A stretch of 64,000 nucleotides of DNA from Mucilaginibacter ginsenosidivorax. Its GTDB lineage: Bacteria > Bacteroidota > Bacteroidia > Sphingobacteriales > Sphingobacteriaceae. This document shows, one piece after another, positions 55,746 to 64,000 of the stretch. Both the position numbers and the translations under genes were made by a program. The stretch covers positions 992,001 through 1,056,000 of the forward strand of contig NZ_CP042437.1 in NCBI RefSeq assembly GCF_007971525.1, read 5' to 3'. Positions within the stretch are counted from its first letter, which is position 1. Each line of letters opens with the position of its first letter. The notes under the pieces were generated by a model. That model worked only from the letters and a program-made list of their open reading frames with translations, was not told the origin of the DNA and ran no database searches.

Positions 55746-57173
55746 TTAATCCAGCGCACCTGTTTTCATTTTTTCAGCAGGCTTTGCTGCCTGGGTATCT
55801 ATAAGCCCTTTTACTTCCACCTTAATTACTGAGGCAATGCTATCTGTGGCTTTATCGGCTACATTTATAGTGATGCCGTCATTACTTAAACCTGTTTTTA
55901 AATTGCTGCCACCGTTAAGCATTATGGCGCTAATAACTTCATTTTTCAATCCGGGAATGGTCAGTTTCCCATCTATAGGCCAGTTAAATACAGAAAAATA
56001 CAGGATAGTATTTTTACCATCAGGCTTCATTGTACAACGCCCCCAGTTTAGCGGCTGCAACGGGCTTGCCTTGGTAGCGTAAATAGCTTCGCTGTTTACT
56101 TTCATCCATTCGCCCATCTTTTTTAAAGTGGTTATACTTTCCTGCGGAAGCTCGCCTTCGGCAGTAGGGCCAACATTTAACAGGTAATTTCCTCCTTTTG
56201 AAGCTATATCAATCAGGTTATGGATCAATGTTTCGGGGGTTTTCCATTTATGGTCATAACTTTTATAACCCCAGGTACCATTCATGGTCATGCAGGTTTC
56301 CCAATCCTTTCCATCAAGCTCGCTAAGGTTTGGAATTTTTTGTTCCGGGGTTTTATAATCACCTGCAAAATTTGGCCGTTTCAGGCGGTCGTTGGTTATT
56401 ATATTGGGCTGTAATTTTAACAAGTCCTGCAGCTTCTGCGCAAACTCATCCGTCATGGCGGTAGGTGTGTCCCACCAAATTACCGCAACATCGCCATAGT
56501 TGGTAAGCAGTTCTTTTACCTGTGGTACAGCTACCTTATCAATATACTGAGCCATGGTGCCTGAAGTTTGTATGGGGTCCCAATGACCGCTGTTTTCTTT
56601 AGTATAGGCATCAATCCTGGCCGAATCGGGGTTTGGCCAGCCTTCGCTGCTCACTTTACGTGCCGCTGCCCCACCGGGATTATTCCAGTCCTGGGCCTGC
56701 GAATAATAAAAACCCAGTTTTATACCATACTTACGGCACGCTGCAGCCAGAGGCTTTAAAACATCTTTGCCGTAAGGAGTAGCATCGGCGATATTCCATT
56801 TGCTGGCTTTTGATTTAAACATGGCAAAGCCATCGTGATGTTTTGCAGTTATAACAATATATTTCATGCCTGCTTCTTTGGCCAGCTTCACCCAGGCATC
56901 GGGGTCATATTTTACAGGATTAAACTTTTGAGCAAACTGCTGATATTCGGCCACCGGAATTTTAGCCCTGTTCATGATCCACTCTCCGCCATGCCCCACT
57001 TCATATCCCTTATACATACCCGCCAATCCGGCATAATCGCCCCAATGAATAAACATCCCGAAACGGGCTTCGCGCCACCATTTCATCCGTTCGTCGCGGC
57101 TAAGTTCTTTCTGAGCAAAAACAGCGTGCGTAAAAAATAGCAATAGCAAACAGGCTATAAAAGGTTTTTTCAT
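55746..57173 (-). CDS. GH29 alpha-L-fucosidase
   Basis: 475 residues. Signal peptide (FIACLLLLFFTHAVFAQ). FGMFIHWGDYAGLAGMYKG, ITAKHHDGFAMFKSKASKWN, GFYYSQAQDW and VAVIWWDTPT (nucleophile Asp about 235), then a C-terminal beta-sandwich. It removes alpha-L-fucose. First gene of the minus-strand arm; the 618-base region upstream carries the LacI-like sites. Confidence 0.94.
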   Translation of the reverse strand: MKKPFIACLLLLFFTHAVFAQKELSRDERMKWWREARFGMFIHWGDYAGLAGMYKGYEVGHGGEWIMNRAKIPVAEYQQFAQKFNPVKYDPDAWVKLAKEAGMKYIVITAKHHDGFAMFKSKASKWNIADATPYGKDVLKPLAAACRKYGIKLGFYYSQAQDWNNPGGAAARKVSSEGWPNPDSARIDAYTKENSGHWDPIQTSGTMAQYIDKVAVPQVKELLTNYGDVAVIWWDTPTAMTDEFAQKLQDLLKLQPNIITNDRLKRPNFAGDYKTPEQKIPNLSELDGKDWETCMTMNGTWGYKSYDHKWKTPETLIHNLIDIASKGGNYLLNVGPTAEGELPQESITTLKKMGEWMKVNSEAIYATKASPLQPLNWGRCTMKPDGKNTILYFSVFNWPIDGKLTIPGLKNEVISAIMLNGGSNLKTGLSNDGITINVADKATDSIASVIKVEVKGLIDTQAAKPAEKMKTGALD

Positions 57174-57234
57174 ATTGGTTATTTAGGGCGTCACCGCCTT
57201 GGTTTATAATGACTGTGATTATGCTGATTGGTTA

Positions 57235-57258
57235 ATGAGCAGGTGTTATACTGCTCAT
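57235..57258. promoter_or_regulatory. Perfect 8-bp inverted repeat upstream of GH29
   Basis: ATGAGCAG and CTGCTCAT flank 8 bases, 62 bases upstream of the GH29 ATG. It may be an operator for the AraC-type protein or an RNA hairpin in the leader. Confidence 0.4.
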
Positions 57259-57310
57259 GCTTATCAATACAACAGCAATGATGTTTGGTACTATATTGGT
57301 TTATAACAAT

Positions 57311-57328
57311 CTACGCAAACGTTGTAGT
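57311..57328. promoter_or_regulatory. LacI-type operator candidate 1
   Basis: CTACGCAAACGTTGTAGT. The core AACGTT within GCAAACGTTGT is like LacI-family operators. Its reverse complement matches site 3 at 17 of 18 bases. Confidence 0.55.
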
Positions 57329-57342
57329 AAGCGTCAAACTTT

Positions 57343-57358
57343 ACTGCAACGTTTAAGC
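57343..57358. promoter_or_regulatory. LacI-type operator candidate 2 (weaker)
   Basis: ACTGCAACGTTTAAGC shares the CAACGTTT core with sites 1 and 3 but diverges afterwards. It lies 14 bases from site 1. Confidence 0.4.
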
Positions 57359-57500
57359 CTTCAATTGTTTACATGAAGAAACATCTGCAATCGTTTTCTT
57401 CTTGTTATTTTATTAATAATCAATACTTTAATACCTAAAAGCCTTTGAATTCAGGATACAAACATGTTGTTGTAATGAGCTTTAAACTCCATCGGGTATT

Positions 57501-57518
57501 ACGACAACGTTTGCGTAG
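57501..57518. promoter_or_regulatory. LacI-type operator candidate 3
   Basis: ACGACAACGTTTGCGTAG, inverted relative to site 1 and about 172 bases from it. Distant paired sites of opposite orientation could allow DNA looping by a LacI tetramer or dimer pair. Confidence 0.55.
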
Positions 57519-57791
57519 AATTAATACCCATTTGCAATGCAAGTAAAGAGAATACATAGTAATATTGGCTATTGCGGTATTGTTTTGCCAATAGCTGTAT
57601 GGGTTAGTTTACTAACTAAACCAGTGAAAACAATAAAAATTTATCCTTTTCTCCGGTTGCTGTTAGCCATGATATTTTTTATAGCTATGGCAAACGCCTA
57701 ATTTACCGCTCAAGTTAAGGACGACAACATAAACCCAAAATCAAAATAAAAGCGGCCAATTAATGCCGGTATTTTTTAATTAAAGTACGCT

Positions 57792-59018
57792 ATGAAAGTT
57801 AAACATCTATTTCTGCTGGCTTTGTTAAACGGAACAGTGTTCCCTCTTTTTGCGCAAAATAGCACTGCTAAAGGCTTTATTTTCGCGCAACATCAAACCA
57901 GGTTATTGCTTAATGAAACAGAAAAAGCAAAAAAAACAGCTGCTAACCCAGGCCTTTTATCACCGCGCACATTAAACCCCGCGGGCGATGTGGTAATTGT
58001 AGCTCCTAAAGATTGGTGTAGCGGTTTCTTTGCGGGCAACCTTTGGTTCCTATTTGAGCACACCGGTGATAAATTCTGGAAAGAACAGGCCACTCCTTAT
58101 ACAGCTACTATGGAAACTGAAAAAAACGATGGAGGGACACATGATATGGGCTTTAAAGTTTACAATAGTGTGGGTAATGCCTATCGCCTTACGCACAATG
58201 CGGAGTATAAGGAGGTTATCATTCAATCGGCCAAAACGTTAATAACCCGTTTTAATCCGGTGGTCGGCTGTCTTAAATCATGGGATAACCGTAAAGACTG
58301 GAAGTTTCCTGTCATCATAGATAATATGATGAACCTCGAACTGCTGTTTGAAGCAACCAAATTAAGTGGCGATTCCAGTTTTTACAAAGTAGCTGTAGCG
58401 CACGCCAATACTACCATGAAAAATCATTTTAGGCCCAATTACAGTTCGTTCCATGTGATTGACTATGACCCGCAGACCGGGCAGGTACTCCATAAACAAA
58501 CTCACCAGGGTTTTGCCGATAGCTCATCCTGGGCCAGGGGACAAGCTTGGGGATTATATGGCTATACCATGTGCTACCGGGAAACAGGAAATAAAATATA
58601 CCTTCAACATGCAGAAAAAATTGCCAGGTTTATTTTCACCAACCCAACAATGCCTGCCGACCTTGTTCCTTACTGGGATTATGACGCTGCAAAATTACCC
58701 GGCCAGCCCCGTGATGCATCGGCCGCAGCAATTGCGGCGTCTGCCTTATATGAGTTAAGCACCTATAGCAAAAATGCTCGGTCATATAAAAATACAGCAG
58801 ATAAAATAATGAATAGCCTGAGCAAATTTTACCAGGCGGAGCCCGATAGCGCTAAAGGTTTTTTACTACTTCACAGCACCGGTCATAAACCGGCCAAAAG
58901 CGAGATAGATGTACCAATTATTTACGCTGATTATTATTACATGGAAGCATTGTTACGCCAAAAACGACTAACCGACAAAAAGCCTGTTATTAACGTGGAG
59001 GGGCTTTTAAAGAACTAA
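57792..59018 (+). CDS. GH88 unsaturated glucuronyl/galacturonyl hydrolase
   Basis: 408 residues. Signal peptide (HLFLLALLNGTVFPLFAQ). Alpha/alpha-barrel with GGTHDMGFKVYNSVGNAY (Asp about 118), FPVIIDNMMNLELLFEA (Asp about 177) and SSSWARGQAWGLYGYTMC, the two Asp residues matching the catalytic pair of UGL. It hydrolyses unsaturated uronates off lyase-derived oligosaccharides by hydrating the double bond. It begins a plus-strand operon, 5 bases before the KdgF-like gene. Confidence 0.93.
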   Translation: MKVKHLFLLALLNGTVFPLFAQNSTAKGFIFAQHQTRLLLNETEKAKKTAANPGLLSPRTLNPAGDVVIVAPKDWCSGFFAGNLWFLFEHTGDKFWKEQATPYTATMETEKNDGGTHDMGFKVYNSVGNAYRLTHNAEYKEVIIQSAKTLITRFNPVVGCLKSWDNRKDWKFPVIIDNMMNLELLFEATKLSGDSSFYKVAVAHANTTMKNHFRPNYSSFHVIDYDPQTGQVLHKQTHQGFADSSSWARGQAWGLYGYTMCYRETGNKIYLQHAEKIARFIFTNPTMPADLVPYWDYDAAKLPGQPRDASAAAIAASALYELSTYSKNARSYKNTADKIMNSLSKFYQAEPDSAKGFLLLHSTGHKPAKSEIDVPIIYADYYYMEALLRQKRLTDKKPVINVEGLLKN

Positions 59019-59023
59019 GCACT

Positions 59024-59386
59024 ATGATACAAAGTAATTTATTTCAGTACGGCGATGAGGTTGAATGGCAACAGGCCGGAGCAGGAGTTTTACGCCAGGT
59101 TTTAGGATTTGATGATAAACTTATGCTTGTAAAGGTAAAATTCAGCAAAGGCAGCCGGGGTACTTTGCACAGCCACGCACATTCGCAGGTGAGCTATGTA
59201 GAAAGTGGTGTTTTTGAAATGACCATGGGCGATACCATCAAAATTATTAGCAAAGGTGATGGTTACTATGTTCCTCCGTTTACCGTTCACGGCTGCGTTT
59301 GTTTAGAAGAAGGTATGCTGGTTGATGCTTTTAGCCCCGCGCGATGGGACTTTATTACGCTCGATGGCAAAAATTACGTTTTATAA
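59024..59386 (+). CDS. kdgF: KdgF-like cupin (unsaturated uronate to 5-keto-4-deoxyuronate)
   Basis: 120-residue single cupin. TLHSHAHSQVSYVESG (His49, His51, Gln55) and VPPFTVHGC (His89) give a metal site as in KdgF, which speeds ring opening of 4,5-unsaturated galacturonate to 5-keto-4-deoxyuronate. No signal peptide, so cytoplasmic. Located right after GH88, whose product is the expected substrate. Gene name by family and context. Confidence 0.82.
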   Translation: MIQSNLFQYGDEVEWQQAGAGVLRQVLGFDDKLMLVKVKFSKGSRGTLHSHAHSQVSYVESGVFEMTMGDTIKIISKGDGYYVPPFTVHGCVCLEEGMLVDAFSPARWDFITLDGKNYVL

Positions 59387-59429
59387 GCTGCACATATTGT
59401 TGAATAGCTAAAAATTAGAACTTTTAAAA

Positions 59430-60539
59430 TTGATGAAGAAAATATTATGTGGTTTAGGTTGGATAGCAATGATGTTGCCGGCAAAAGCACAATTGATAAG
59501 CTTAAATGATAAAGAGTTGATTGTAATGCGTAAAACTATACATATTGATGCAAACGACTCATCATGTTATAACAAGGTTTTTGAACCGTACCTGACGGCC
59601 GCAAAACAGGCACTTAGCCAATCGCCAAATCCTATAAAGGAAATATTATCGCAGGGATTATTGGAAGGCGACCCCAAAAAAACAGCAAGCCTAAAGGCCG
59701 TTGAGGATGCCTATAAAGCATATGCATTGGCAATTGTCTATAAATATAATAGTAACAATAACTATTTGAATAAAGCTACCGAATACCTGCTTGCCTGGGC
59801 AAAAACCAACATGGCCACGGGCGATCCAATTAATGAAACAAAGTTGGAGGATATGGTTACAGCTTATGACCTGGTTAGGAATAATATACAATTGACCAAT
59901 AGGGTAATAATTGATAAATGGATGCAAAGTATTGCCGATGCCGAGGTAAACAGTGATTCGGCAAAGCCCGGTAAAGGCACCGCGATAAACAACTGGAATT
60001 CGCACCGTATCAAAATGATCACACTTATTACCTATACTTTGCACAATCATCAGTACGATAGCCTCATCACCAATGAACTGGAAAAACAACTGGCCGTTAA
60101 TTTAAATCCCGACGGAACTACTCATGACCTCCTGGAAAGAGATGCTTTTCATTACCACATTTATGACCTTGAACCGCTGCTAACTACCTGTATTGCCATT
60201 TACAGAGCTACTGGCAAAAACTATTTTACCTTTAAAACTGCCAATGGAGCCTCTATCAAAAAATCGGTCGATTACATGATACCATATATGACAGGTGAAA
60301 AAACACATCCCGAATTTGCGAATAGTAAAGTGTCATTTGATCAGAAACGCGCTAAAAATAATGAGAAAGGCTATATTCCCGGCACGTTGTTTAACCCTCA
60401 AAACGGTTTACAGGTATTTGCATTAGCTTCATTTTTTGATGAAAGTTACCTGTCCGTTATCGCCAGGGTCGCCAGCGATGGGAGTAAATTTTTCAACTGG
60501 CGCATGGCCATTAATGATTTCACAGGGAATAGTAAATAA
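59430..60539 (+). CDS. Alginate-lyase-family (alpha/alpha-barrel) secreted protein
   Basis: 369 residues. Signal peptide (KILCGLGWIAMMLPAKAQ). Shares with the alginate_lyase family NNWNSHRIKMITLI and ERDAFHYHIYDLEPLL, which hold the Asn, Arg, His and Tyr used for lysis. It has only the catalytic domain, unlike the 676-residue protein at 20667. Together with GH88 and KdgF it could supply unsaturated uronides; the polymer is not known. It lies 43 bases after the cupin gene. Confidence 0.78.
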   Translation: MMKKILCGLGWIAMMLPAKAQLISLNDKELIVMRKTIHIDANDSSCYNKVFEPYLTAAKQALSQSPNPIKEILSQGLLEGDPKKTASLKAVEDAYKAYALAIVYKYNSNNNYLNKATEYLLAWAKTNMATGDPINETKLEDMVTAYDLVRNNIQLTNRVIIDKWMQSIADAEVNSDSAKPGKGTAINNWNSHRIKMITLITYTLHNHQYDSLITNELEKQLAVNLNPDGTTHDLLERDAFHYHIYDLEPLLTTCIAIYRATGKNYFTFKTANGASIKKSVDYMIPYMTGEKTHPEFANSKVSFDQKRAKNNEKGYIPGTLFNPQNGLQVFALASFFDESYLSVIARVASDGSKFFNWRMAINDFTGNSK

Positions 60540-60696
60540 TTGAACTTGATTTATCTAAACACCAAATTTTATAAGCGTAATAAGCCAGTACCGGCAGAAC
60601 AACATCGTTATGGTGAATAATCTCAATAATTTTCTATCGGTATTATTTGGAGCATATTTATAATGTATCGGTATAGCAAATTTATATAAAAACAAT

Positions 60697-61746
60697 ATGA
60701 GCATTGTTAAAACATTAGGTCAGTTTATAATTGAAAGGCAAAAAGACTTTCCATTTGCCAAAGGGGAGTTGTCAAGGCTACTCCGGGATTTAGGTATCGC
60801 CGCAAAAATTGTTAACAGGGCTATTAATAAGGCAGGGCTTATTGATATTTTGGGCGAAGCCGGCTCCACCAATGTACAGGGTGAACATCAAAAGAAATTA
60901 GACCTTTACGCCAATGAGCAATTTATCGCGGCCCTGCAATGCGGAGGTGAGTGCTGCATAGTTATTTCAGAAGAAAACGATGAATACATTTACATTGATT
61001 CTGAAGTATCAAAGGATGCAAAATATATTGTGGCGCTTGACCCATTGGATGGCTCATCTAATATTGATGTCAATGTAGGAGTTGGAACAATTTTTTCTAT
61101 ATATCGACGAAAATCGCTAACCGGACATGCTACACTCAACGATGCACTTCAAAAAGGAACAGAACAGGTTGCTTCTGGCTATATTATTTATGGGTCATCC
61201 ACAATGCTTGTTTATACCACCGGAAAAGGGGTAAATGGTTTTACACTTGATCCGTCGATTGGCGAGTTTTGTTTATCTCACCCAGATTTGAAAATACCAA
61301 ATTCCGGAAATATTTATTCTATAAATGAAGGGAATTATAATTACTTCCCTGATGGAGTAAAAAAGTATATAAAATATTGCCAGGTAGAAGATAAGCTAAC
61401 CAACAGGCCCTACACTTCAAGATATACAGGATCAATGGTAGCCGATTTGCACCGGACCTTAATAAAAGGCGGTGTTTTTATTTATCCTCCTACTTCGGGC
61501 GCTAACAAAGGTAAACTACGATTAGTATACGAATGTAATCCGATGGCATTTATTGTTGAACAGGCTGGTGGACGCGCCTCTAACGGTTACAACAGAATAC
61601 TTGATATTGAAGTAGAAGAACTTCACCAGCGATCAGCTATTTTTATTGGCTCTACCGATATGGTTAAGAAAGCAGAAGAATTTATGCTTTCCTTTTCGCC
61701 TCAAACCTTCAAAAAGTCTTTCGAAGGAAAAATTTCTATTCAATGA
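60697..61746 (+). CDS. fbp: Class 1 fructose-1,6-bisphosphatase
   Basis: 349 residues. It has the family metal-site motif [18 protein letters not shown], the early [15 protein letters not shown], and the substrate region [25 protein letters not shown] and [19 protein letters not shown]. It hydrolyses fructose-1,6-bisphosphate in gluconeogenesis, in the cytoplasm. Growth on uronates, which enter as pyruvate and glyceraldehyde-3-phosphate, needs this step, which may be why it sits here. A terminator follows at 61788. Confidence 0.95.
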   Translation: MSIVKTLGQFIIERQKDFPFAKGELSRLLRDLGIAAKIVNRAINKAGLIDILGEAGSTNVQGEHQKKLDLYANEQFIAALQCGGECCIVISEENDEYIYIDSEVSKDAKYIVALDPLDGSSNIDVNVGVGTIFSIYRRKSLTGHATLNDALQKGTEQVASGYIIYGSSTMLVYTTGKGVNGFTLDPSIGEFCLSHPDLKIPNSGNIYSINEGNYNYFPDGVKKYIKYCQVEDKLTNRPYTSRYTGSMVADLHRTLIKGGVFIYPPTSGANKGKLRLVYECNPMAFIVEQAGGRASNGYNRILDIEVEELHQRSAIFIGSTDMVKKAEEFMLSFSPQTFKKSFEGKISIQ

Positions 61747-61787
61747 TTTTTTGCAGGCAACGTAACGTCAGATTACCCCATGGGAAT

Positions 61788-61822
61788 AAAAAAGCCTGAA
61801 AATCATATGATTCAAGGCTTTT
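61788..61822 (+). terminator. Intrinsic terminator of fbp
   Basis: AAAAGCCTGAA and TTCAAGGCTTTT pair with one bulge, with a 10-base loop; A-run before and T-run after. 41 bases past the fbp stop. Confidence 0.65.
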
Positions 61823-61831
61823 AATCTATTT

Positions 61832-62457
61832 TCATTATGGCTGATACCCCTGTCTGGTGCCGGCAAAACAACCATTGCCGGGCTATTGAAGGAGAAACTG
61901 ACGGATGAAGACTTCTTCGCCATTGTTCTTGACGGCGATACGATGCGGGAGACCATCAATAAGTACCTGGGGTTTAGCACGGAAGACAGACTGGAAAATG
62001 TGCCGAGTGACCTTAATAGCCCAGATGCTGGCATAAAACAATATAGTAGCCATTTGCCCGCTCATTACTCCATTACCCATTCACCAACAAACGAGGCCGC
62101 ATCATAAATCAAAATACCCCTCTGAGAATCGCCTGTACGAAAATAGACTCCATCAGGTACCCGAATAAATCACAAAAAAAAGAAGCTTATCATGATTTAT
62201 GATACAGCCCCGTTAAAACTAACTACTTTGATGTTTTTGTTGATTGCCCGATAGCTATTTGCGAGGAAAGGGATGTAAAGGGATTATACCAGCTGGCCCG
62301 CCAAAATAAAATAAAAGCCTTCACCGGCATCTCGGCACCGTTCGTTTCGCCGCTTCATGCCAATTTGGTGTTAGACTCATCGCCGGAATATCCATATCAA
62401 AGCATAACCAGGCTTTACAACAGGGTAATATCATTAATAAAGGCAGATGAATTTTAA
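61832..62457 (+). pseudogene. cysC: Decayed APS kinase (CysC) remnant
   Basis: Fragments in two frames add up to an adenylylsulfate kinase. First, PLSGAGKTTIAGLLKEKL (P-loop), AIVLDGDTMRETINKYLGF and STEDRLENV, bases ~61844-62002. Then a one-base shift at about 62003 gives RVTLIAQMLA, an in-frame stop TAA at 62034-62036, and NNIVAICPLITP. After a scrambled stretch, the last 78 codons (62221-62457, open) read YFDVFVDCPIAICEERDVKGLY, AFTGISAPFVSP and LVLDSSPEYP, all typical of CysC. The start codon is not clear. CysC makes PAPS from APS. No other sulfate gene is nearby. Dead gene. Confidence 0.85.
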
Positions 62458-62597
62458 AAACTATTTTACCTCCGGGAATGATCTTTTTTAATCTGACGGA
62501 CCGCTATCTGCCTACTATATTTGGCCTTTTTTAACCCTCATGTTTTGTGCGTAAATAACCATTCGTGCCAGAGTTGAAAGCAGGGGCCATAAGCTGA

Positions 62598-63614
62598 TCA
62601 CAATCGTTGAGTGGATTCTCTGACGATGAGTTTTGTTGGCAGAATCACTTCTTCGGCAATAAAATATTTTTTAAAAATATGCTTCATCAGTAGTTCACAA
62701 CTCCTTCTGCCAATCTCCTTCGCGGGTTCTTCTACGGTGGTTAAGGTAGGAGAAATAATTTCAGACATCGGATCATTTGTGAACCCTACAATACCTATTT
62801 GCTTCCCTATTTTTATGTTCTTTTTTTTAAGGGTGAGCATTGCTCCAATCGCTTTTCTGTCGTTAACGGCGAAAACGGCATCTGGTTTTTCTTTGCACTT
62901 TAGTAATTGCATCATATCTGCCGTGCCGCAATTTTGGGTGAAGCCAGAATGAATGATCCATTCTTTTTTAACAGGAAAGTTATGTTCTTTTAATGCCAAA
63001 AGGTACCCTTCCATCCGTCTTTCTGTAAACAACAATCCTGGCGGGCCTGTAATGTGTGCAATTTTTTTATAGCCATTTTTTATTAGATGATCTACTGCTG
63101 CATATGCGCCGTTAAAATCATCCTGCATTACTTTTGATGTATCTATATTGGATGCTACCCTGTCAAAAAAAACGATGGGTATTCCCATATTTATAATCTT
63201 GGTAAAGTGCTCGTCCTGGTCCGATTCGGATGATACACAAAGTAAAAGTCCGTCAATATTCCCTGGCGAAATATCATGTAGAATATCCCTTTCGCGTTCG
63301 GCGGAATCATTAGTTACATAAAGCACGATATTATATCCGTTTTTATAGGCCACTTCCTGGATGCCGGAAATAACAGTAGAGAAATAATAATTCACAACTG
63401 CCGGCAAAACAATACCAATGTTATGAGAGCTATTTGTTACCAGGCCAATCGCATTATAATTAGGCTTATAATTCATTTCGAGGGCTTTATTCAGCACCAG
63501 TTGCCTTGTTTCCTGATTGACGTCATAAGTGTCTCTTAACGCCCTTGAAACAGTGGCAACCGATATATTTAATTCTTTTGCGATATCTTTTATAGTAACA
63601 GCATGGGGCTTCAT
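62598..63614 (-). CDS. LacI family transcriptional regulator
   Basis: 338 residues. N-terminal helix-turn-helix VTIKDIAKELNISVATVSRALRDTYDVNQETRQLVLNKALEMNYKPN, then a periplasmic-binding-protein-like sensor domain (HNIGIVLPAVVNYYFSTVISGIQEVAYKNGYNI; GIPIVFFDRV; AHITGPPGLLFTERRMEGYL; GIVGFTNDPMSEIISPTLTTVEEPAKEIG). It senses a sugar or uronate. It is 167 bases downstream of the GH78 gene on the same strand. The AACGTT-centred sites at 57311-57518 are its likely targets. Confidence 0.93.
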   Translation of the reverse strand: MKPHAVTIKDIAKELNISVATVSRALRDTYDVNQETRQLVLNKALEMNYKPNYNAIGLVTNSSHNIGIVLPAVVNYYFSTVISGIQEVAYKNGYNIVLYVTNDSAERERDILHDISPGNIDGLLLCVSSESDQDEHFTKIINMGIPIVFFDRVASNIDTSKVMQDDFNGAYAAVDHLIKNGYKKIAHITGPPGLLFTERRMEGYLLALKEHNFPVKKEWIIHSGFTQNCGTADMMQLLKCKEKPDAVFAVNDRKAIGAMLTLKKKNIKIGKQIGIVGFTNDPMSEIISPTLTTVEEPAKEIGRRSCELLMKHIFKKYFIAEEVILPTKLIVRESTQRL

Positions 63615-63655
63615 TTTTAAAAGTGATTAAAGAGATACAATTTAATCTTTTAAAA
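63615..63655. promoter_or_regulatory. Inverted repeat directly upstream of lacI-type gene
   Basis: TTTTAAAAGTGATTAAA and TTTAATCTTTTAAAA are complementary except for an extra GT in the left arm, with a 9-base spacer. It abuts the ATG at 63614. It may be an autoregulatory operator or a hairpin in the leader; AT-rich, so chance is possible. Confidence 0.4.
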
Positions 63656-63781
63656 CACTAATATTCAATTTAAGTAGAAAATGATTTGAAATATATTATT
63701 AAACGTACTGAACTTCACCCTTCCATTGAATTAAAGCCTCTTGATGTTTTATAATAAATCAACAGGAATTACCATCGGCAG

Positions 63782-64000
63782 CTACTTTTCTGATACAACA
63801 AAATGATAAATCCCCGACCCCAATGTAAGCACCACGTAACCGCTTTCAGGTTCAATTTTGGTAGATGATGTTAACGCTGCGCCACTTTCTGTTACTTCAT
63901 CGGCACTGTTTGCAGGAACAAAAACTGTTGCAGTGGTATTTGCAGGAATTTCAACATCCATCAAAACCTTGCCTTTCTCAAGCACCCAGCTGCTGCTCAG
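63782..64000 (-). CDS. GH78 alpha-L-rhamnosidase C-terminus, cut by window edge
   Basis: The frame is open to the right edge; about 72 residues are seen. WVLEKGKVLMDVEIPANTTATVFVP and SGYVVLTLGSGIYHFVV are the typical end of bacterial alpha-L-rhamnosidases (Bac_rhamnosid C domain, a beta-sandwich). It would remove rhamnose from rhamnogalacturonan or rhamnosides. The catalytic part is outside the window, so this rests on the C-terminal pattern. Confidence 0.8.
   Translation of the reverse strand: MSSSWVLEKGKVLMDVEIPANTTATVFVPANSADEVTESGAALTSSTKIEPESGYVVLTLGSGIYHFVVSEK

Larger units (their letters stand above)
57174..57791. other. Divergent control region between the two arms of the pectin locus, 618 bases
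   Basis: No gene was seen. It holds three AACGTT-centred sites (57311, 57343, 57501) and a perfect inverted repeat (57235-57258), listed separately. No consensus -7 box is visible for either GH29 or GH88, in line with activator- or alternative-sigma-dependent promoters. Confidence 0.55.

Noticed and set aside
61886..62107. A 73-residue open frame as a real small gene
   Set aside because: It is the middle of the decayed APS kinase: the P-loop lies upstream of its ATG and homology ends at the frameshift near 62003.
62500..62597. TATATTTGG near 62515 as a plus-strand promoter
   Set aside because: It matches the -7 consensus but no plus-strand gene follows; only the convergent lacI gene end lies there.
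1..64000. CRISPR arrays, tRNA/rRNA genes, transposases, integrases or phage genes
   Set aside because: None was recognised; no regularly spaced repeat array and no mobile-element protein motifs were found.

Overview
The window is chromosomal DNA from a Bacteroidota bacterium, most likely a Sphingobacteriaceae member such as Mucilaginibacter or Pedobacter (inferred from gene style; no rRNA or species marker is present). The signs are a SusC/SusD pair, an ECF sigma/FecR pair, many secreted glycoside hydrolases with signal peptides or lipoboxes, few Shine-Dalgarno sites, and promoters of the Bacteroidota type (TTTG, 19 bases, TAnnTTTG). No tRNA, rRNA, CRISPR, phage or transposase gene was seen.

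Layout. 1-2429: end of a GH95 gene and an SGNH esterase. 2430-8656: general functions (VOC protein, YitT membrane protein, isochorismatase-fold hydrolase, MarR-MFS pair, frameshifted truncated hemoglobin, membrane-anchored GH25 lysozyme, unknown lipoprotein). 8812-16330: beta-propeller/phosphoesterase lipoprotein, GH28-like beta-helix enzyme, DUF3500 lipoprotein and HupE/UreJ-type membrane protein. 16331-20550: ABC-F ATPase with an attenuator-like leader, HxlR-SDR divergent pair and two small proteins. 20667-26098: operon of GH43, esterase-like hydrolase and alginate-lyase-family protein with FN3. 26454-28088: a second ABC-F ATPase. 28299-57173: large minus-strand pectin-type polysaccharide utilisation locus. 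57792-60539: plus-strand GH88, KdgF-like cupin and alginate-lyase-like protein. 60697-64000: fructose-1,6-bisphosphatase, a decayed APS kinase, a LacI regulator and the end of a GH78 rhamnosidase.

How the locus fits together. Oligosaccharides would be bound and imported by SusD/SusC, whose STN domain can signal through FecR to the ECF sigma factor. In the periplasm GH28, GH105, GH88, GH2, GH36, GH29, GH95, GH31 and GH78 enzymes would trim galacturonan/rhamnogalacturonan and its galactose, fucose and other side chains. The KdgF-like cupin would open unsaturated uronate. A cytochrome c and a sorbosone-dehydrogenase-like protein in the middle of the operon suggest a periplasmic sugar oxidation step. 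AraC and LacI regulators add control, and three LacI-like palindromic sites lie between the two divergent arms.

Most notable: (1) a 5-codon leader ORF whose RNA pairs over 15 perfect bases with the bases just before the start codon of an ABC-F gene, behind a perfect promoter; (2) four genes whose -7 box ends only 3-4 bases before the start codon, implying leaderless mRNAs; (3) a ~120-bp intergenic repeat in two direct copies bracketing 11.7 kb; (4) two broken genes (hemoglobin, APS kinase); (5) a redox pair inside a pectin locus.
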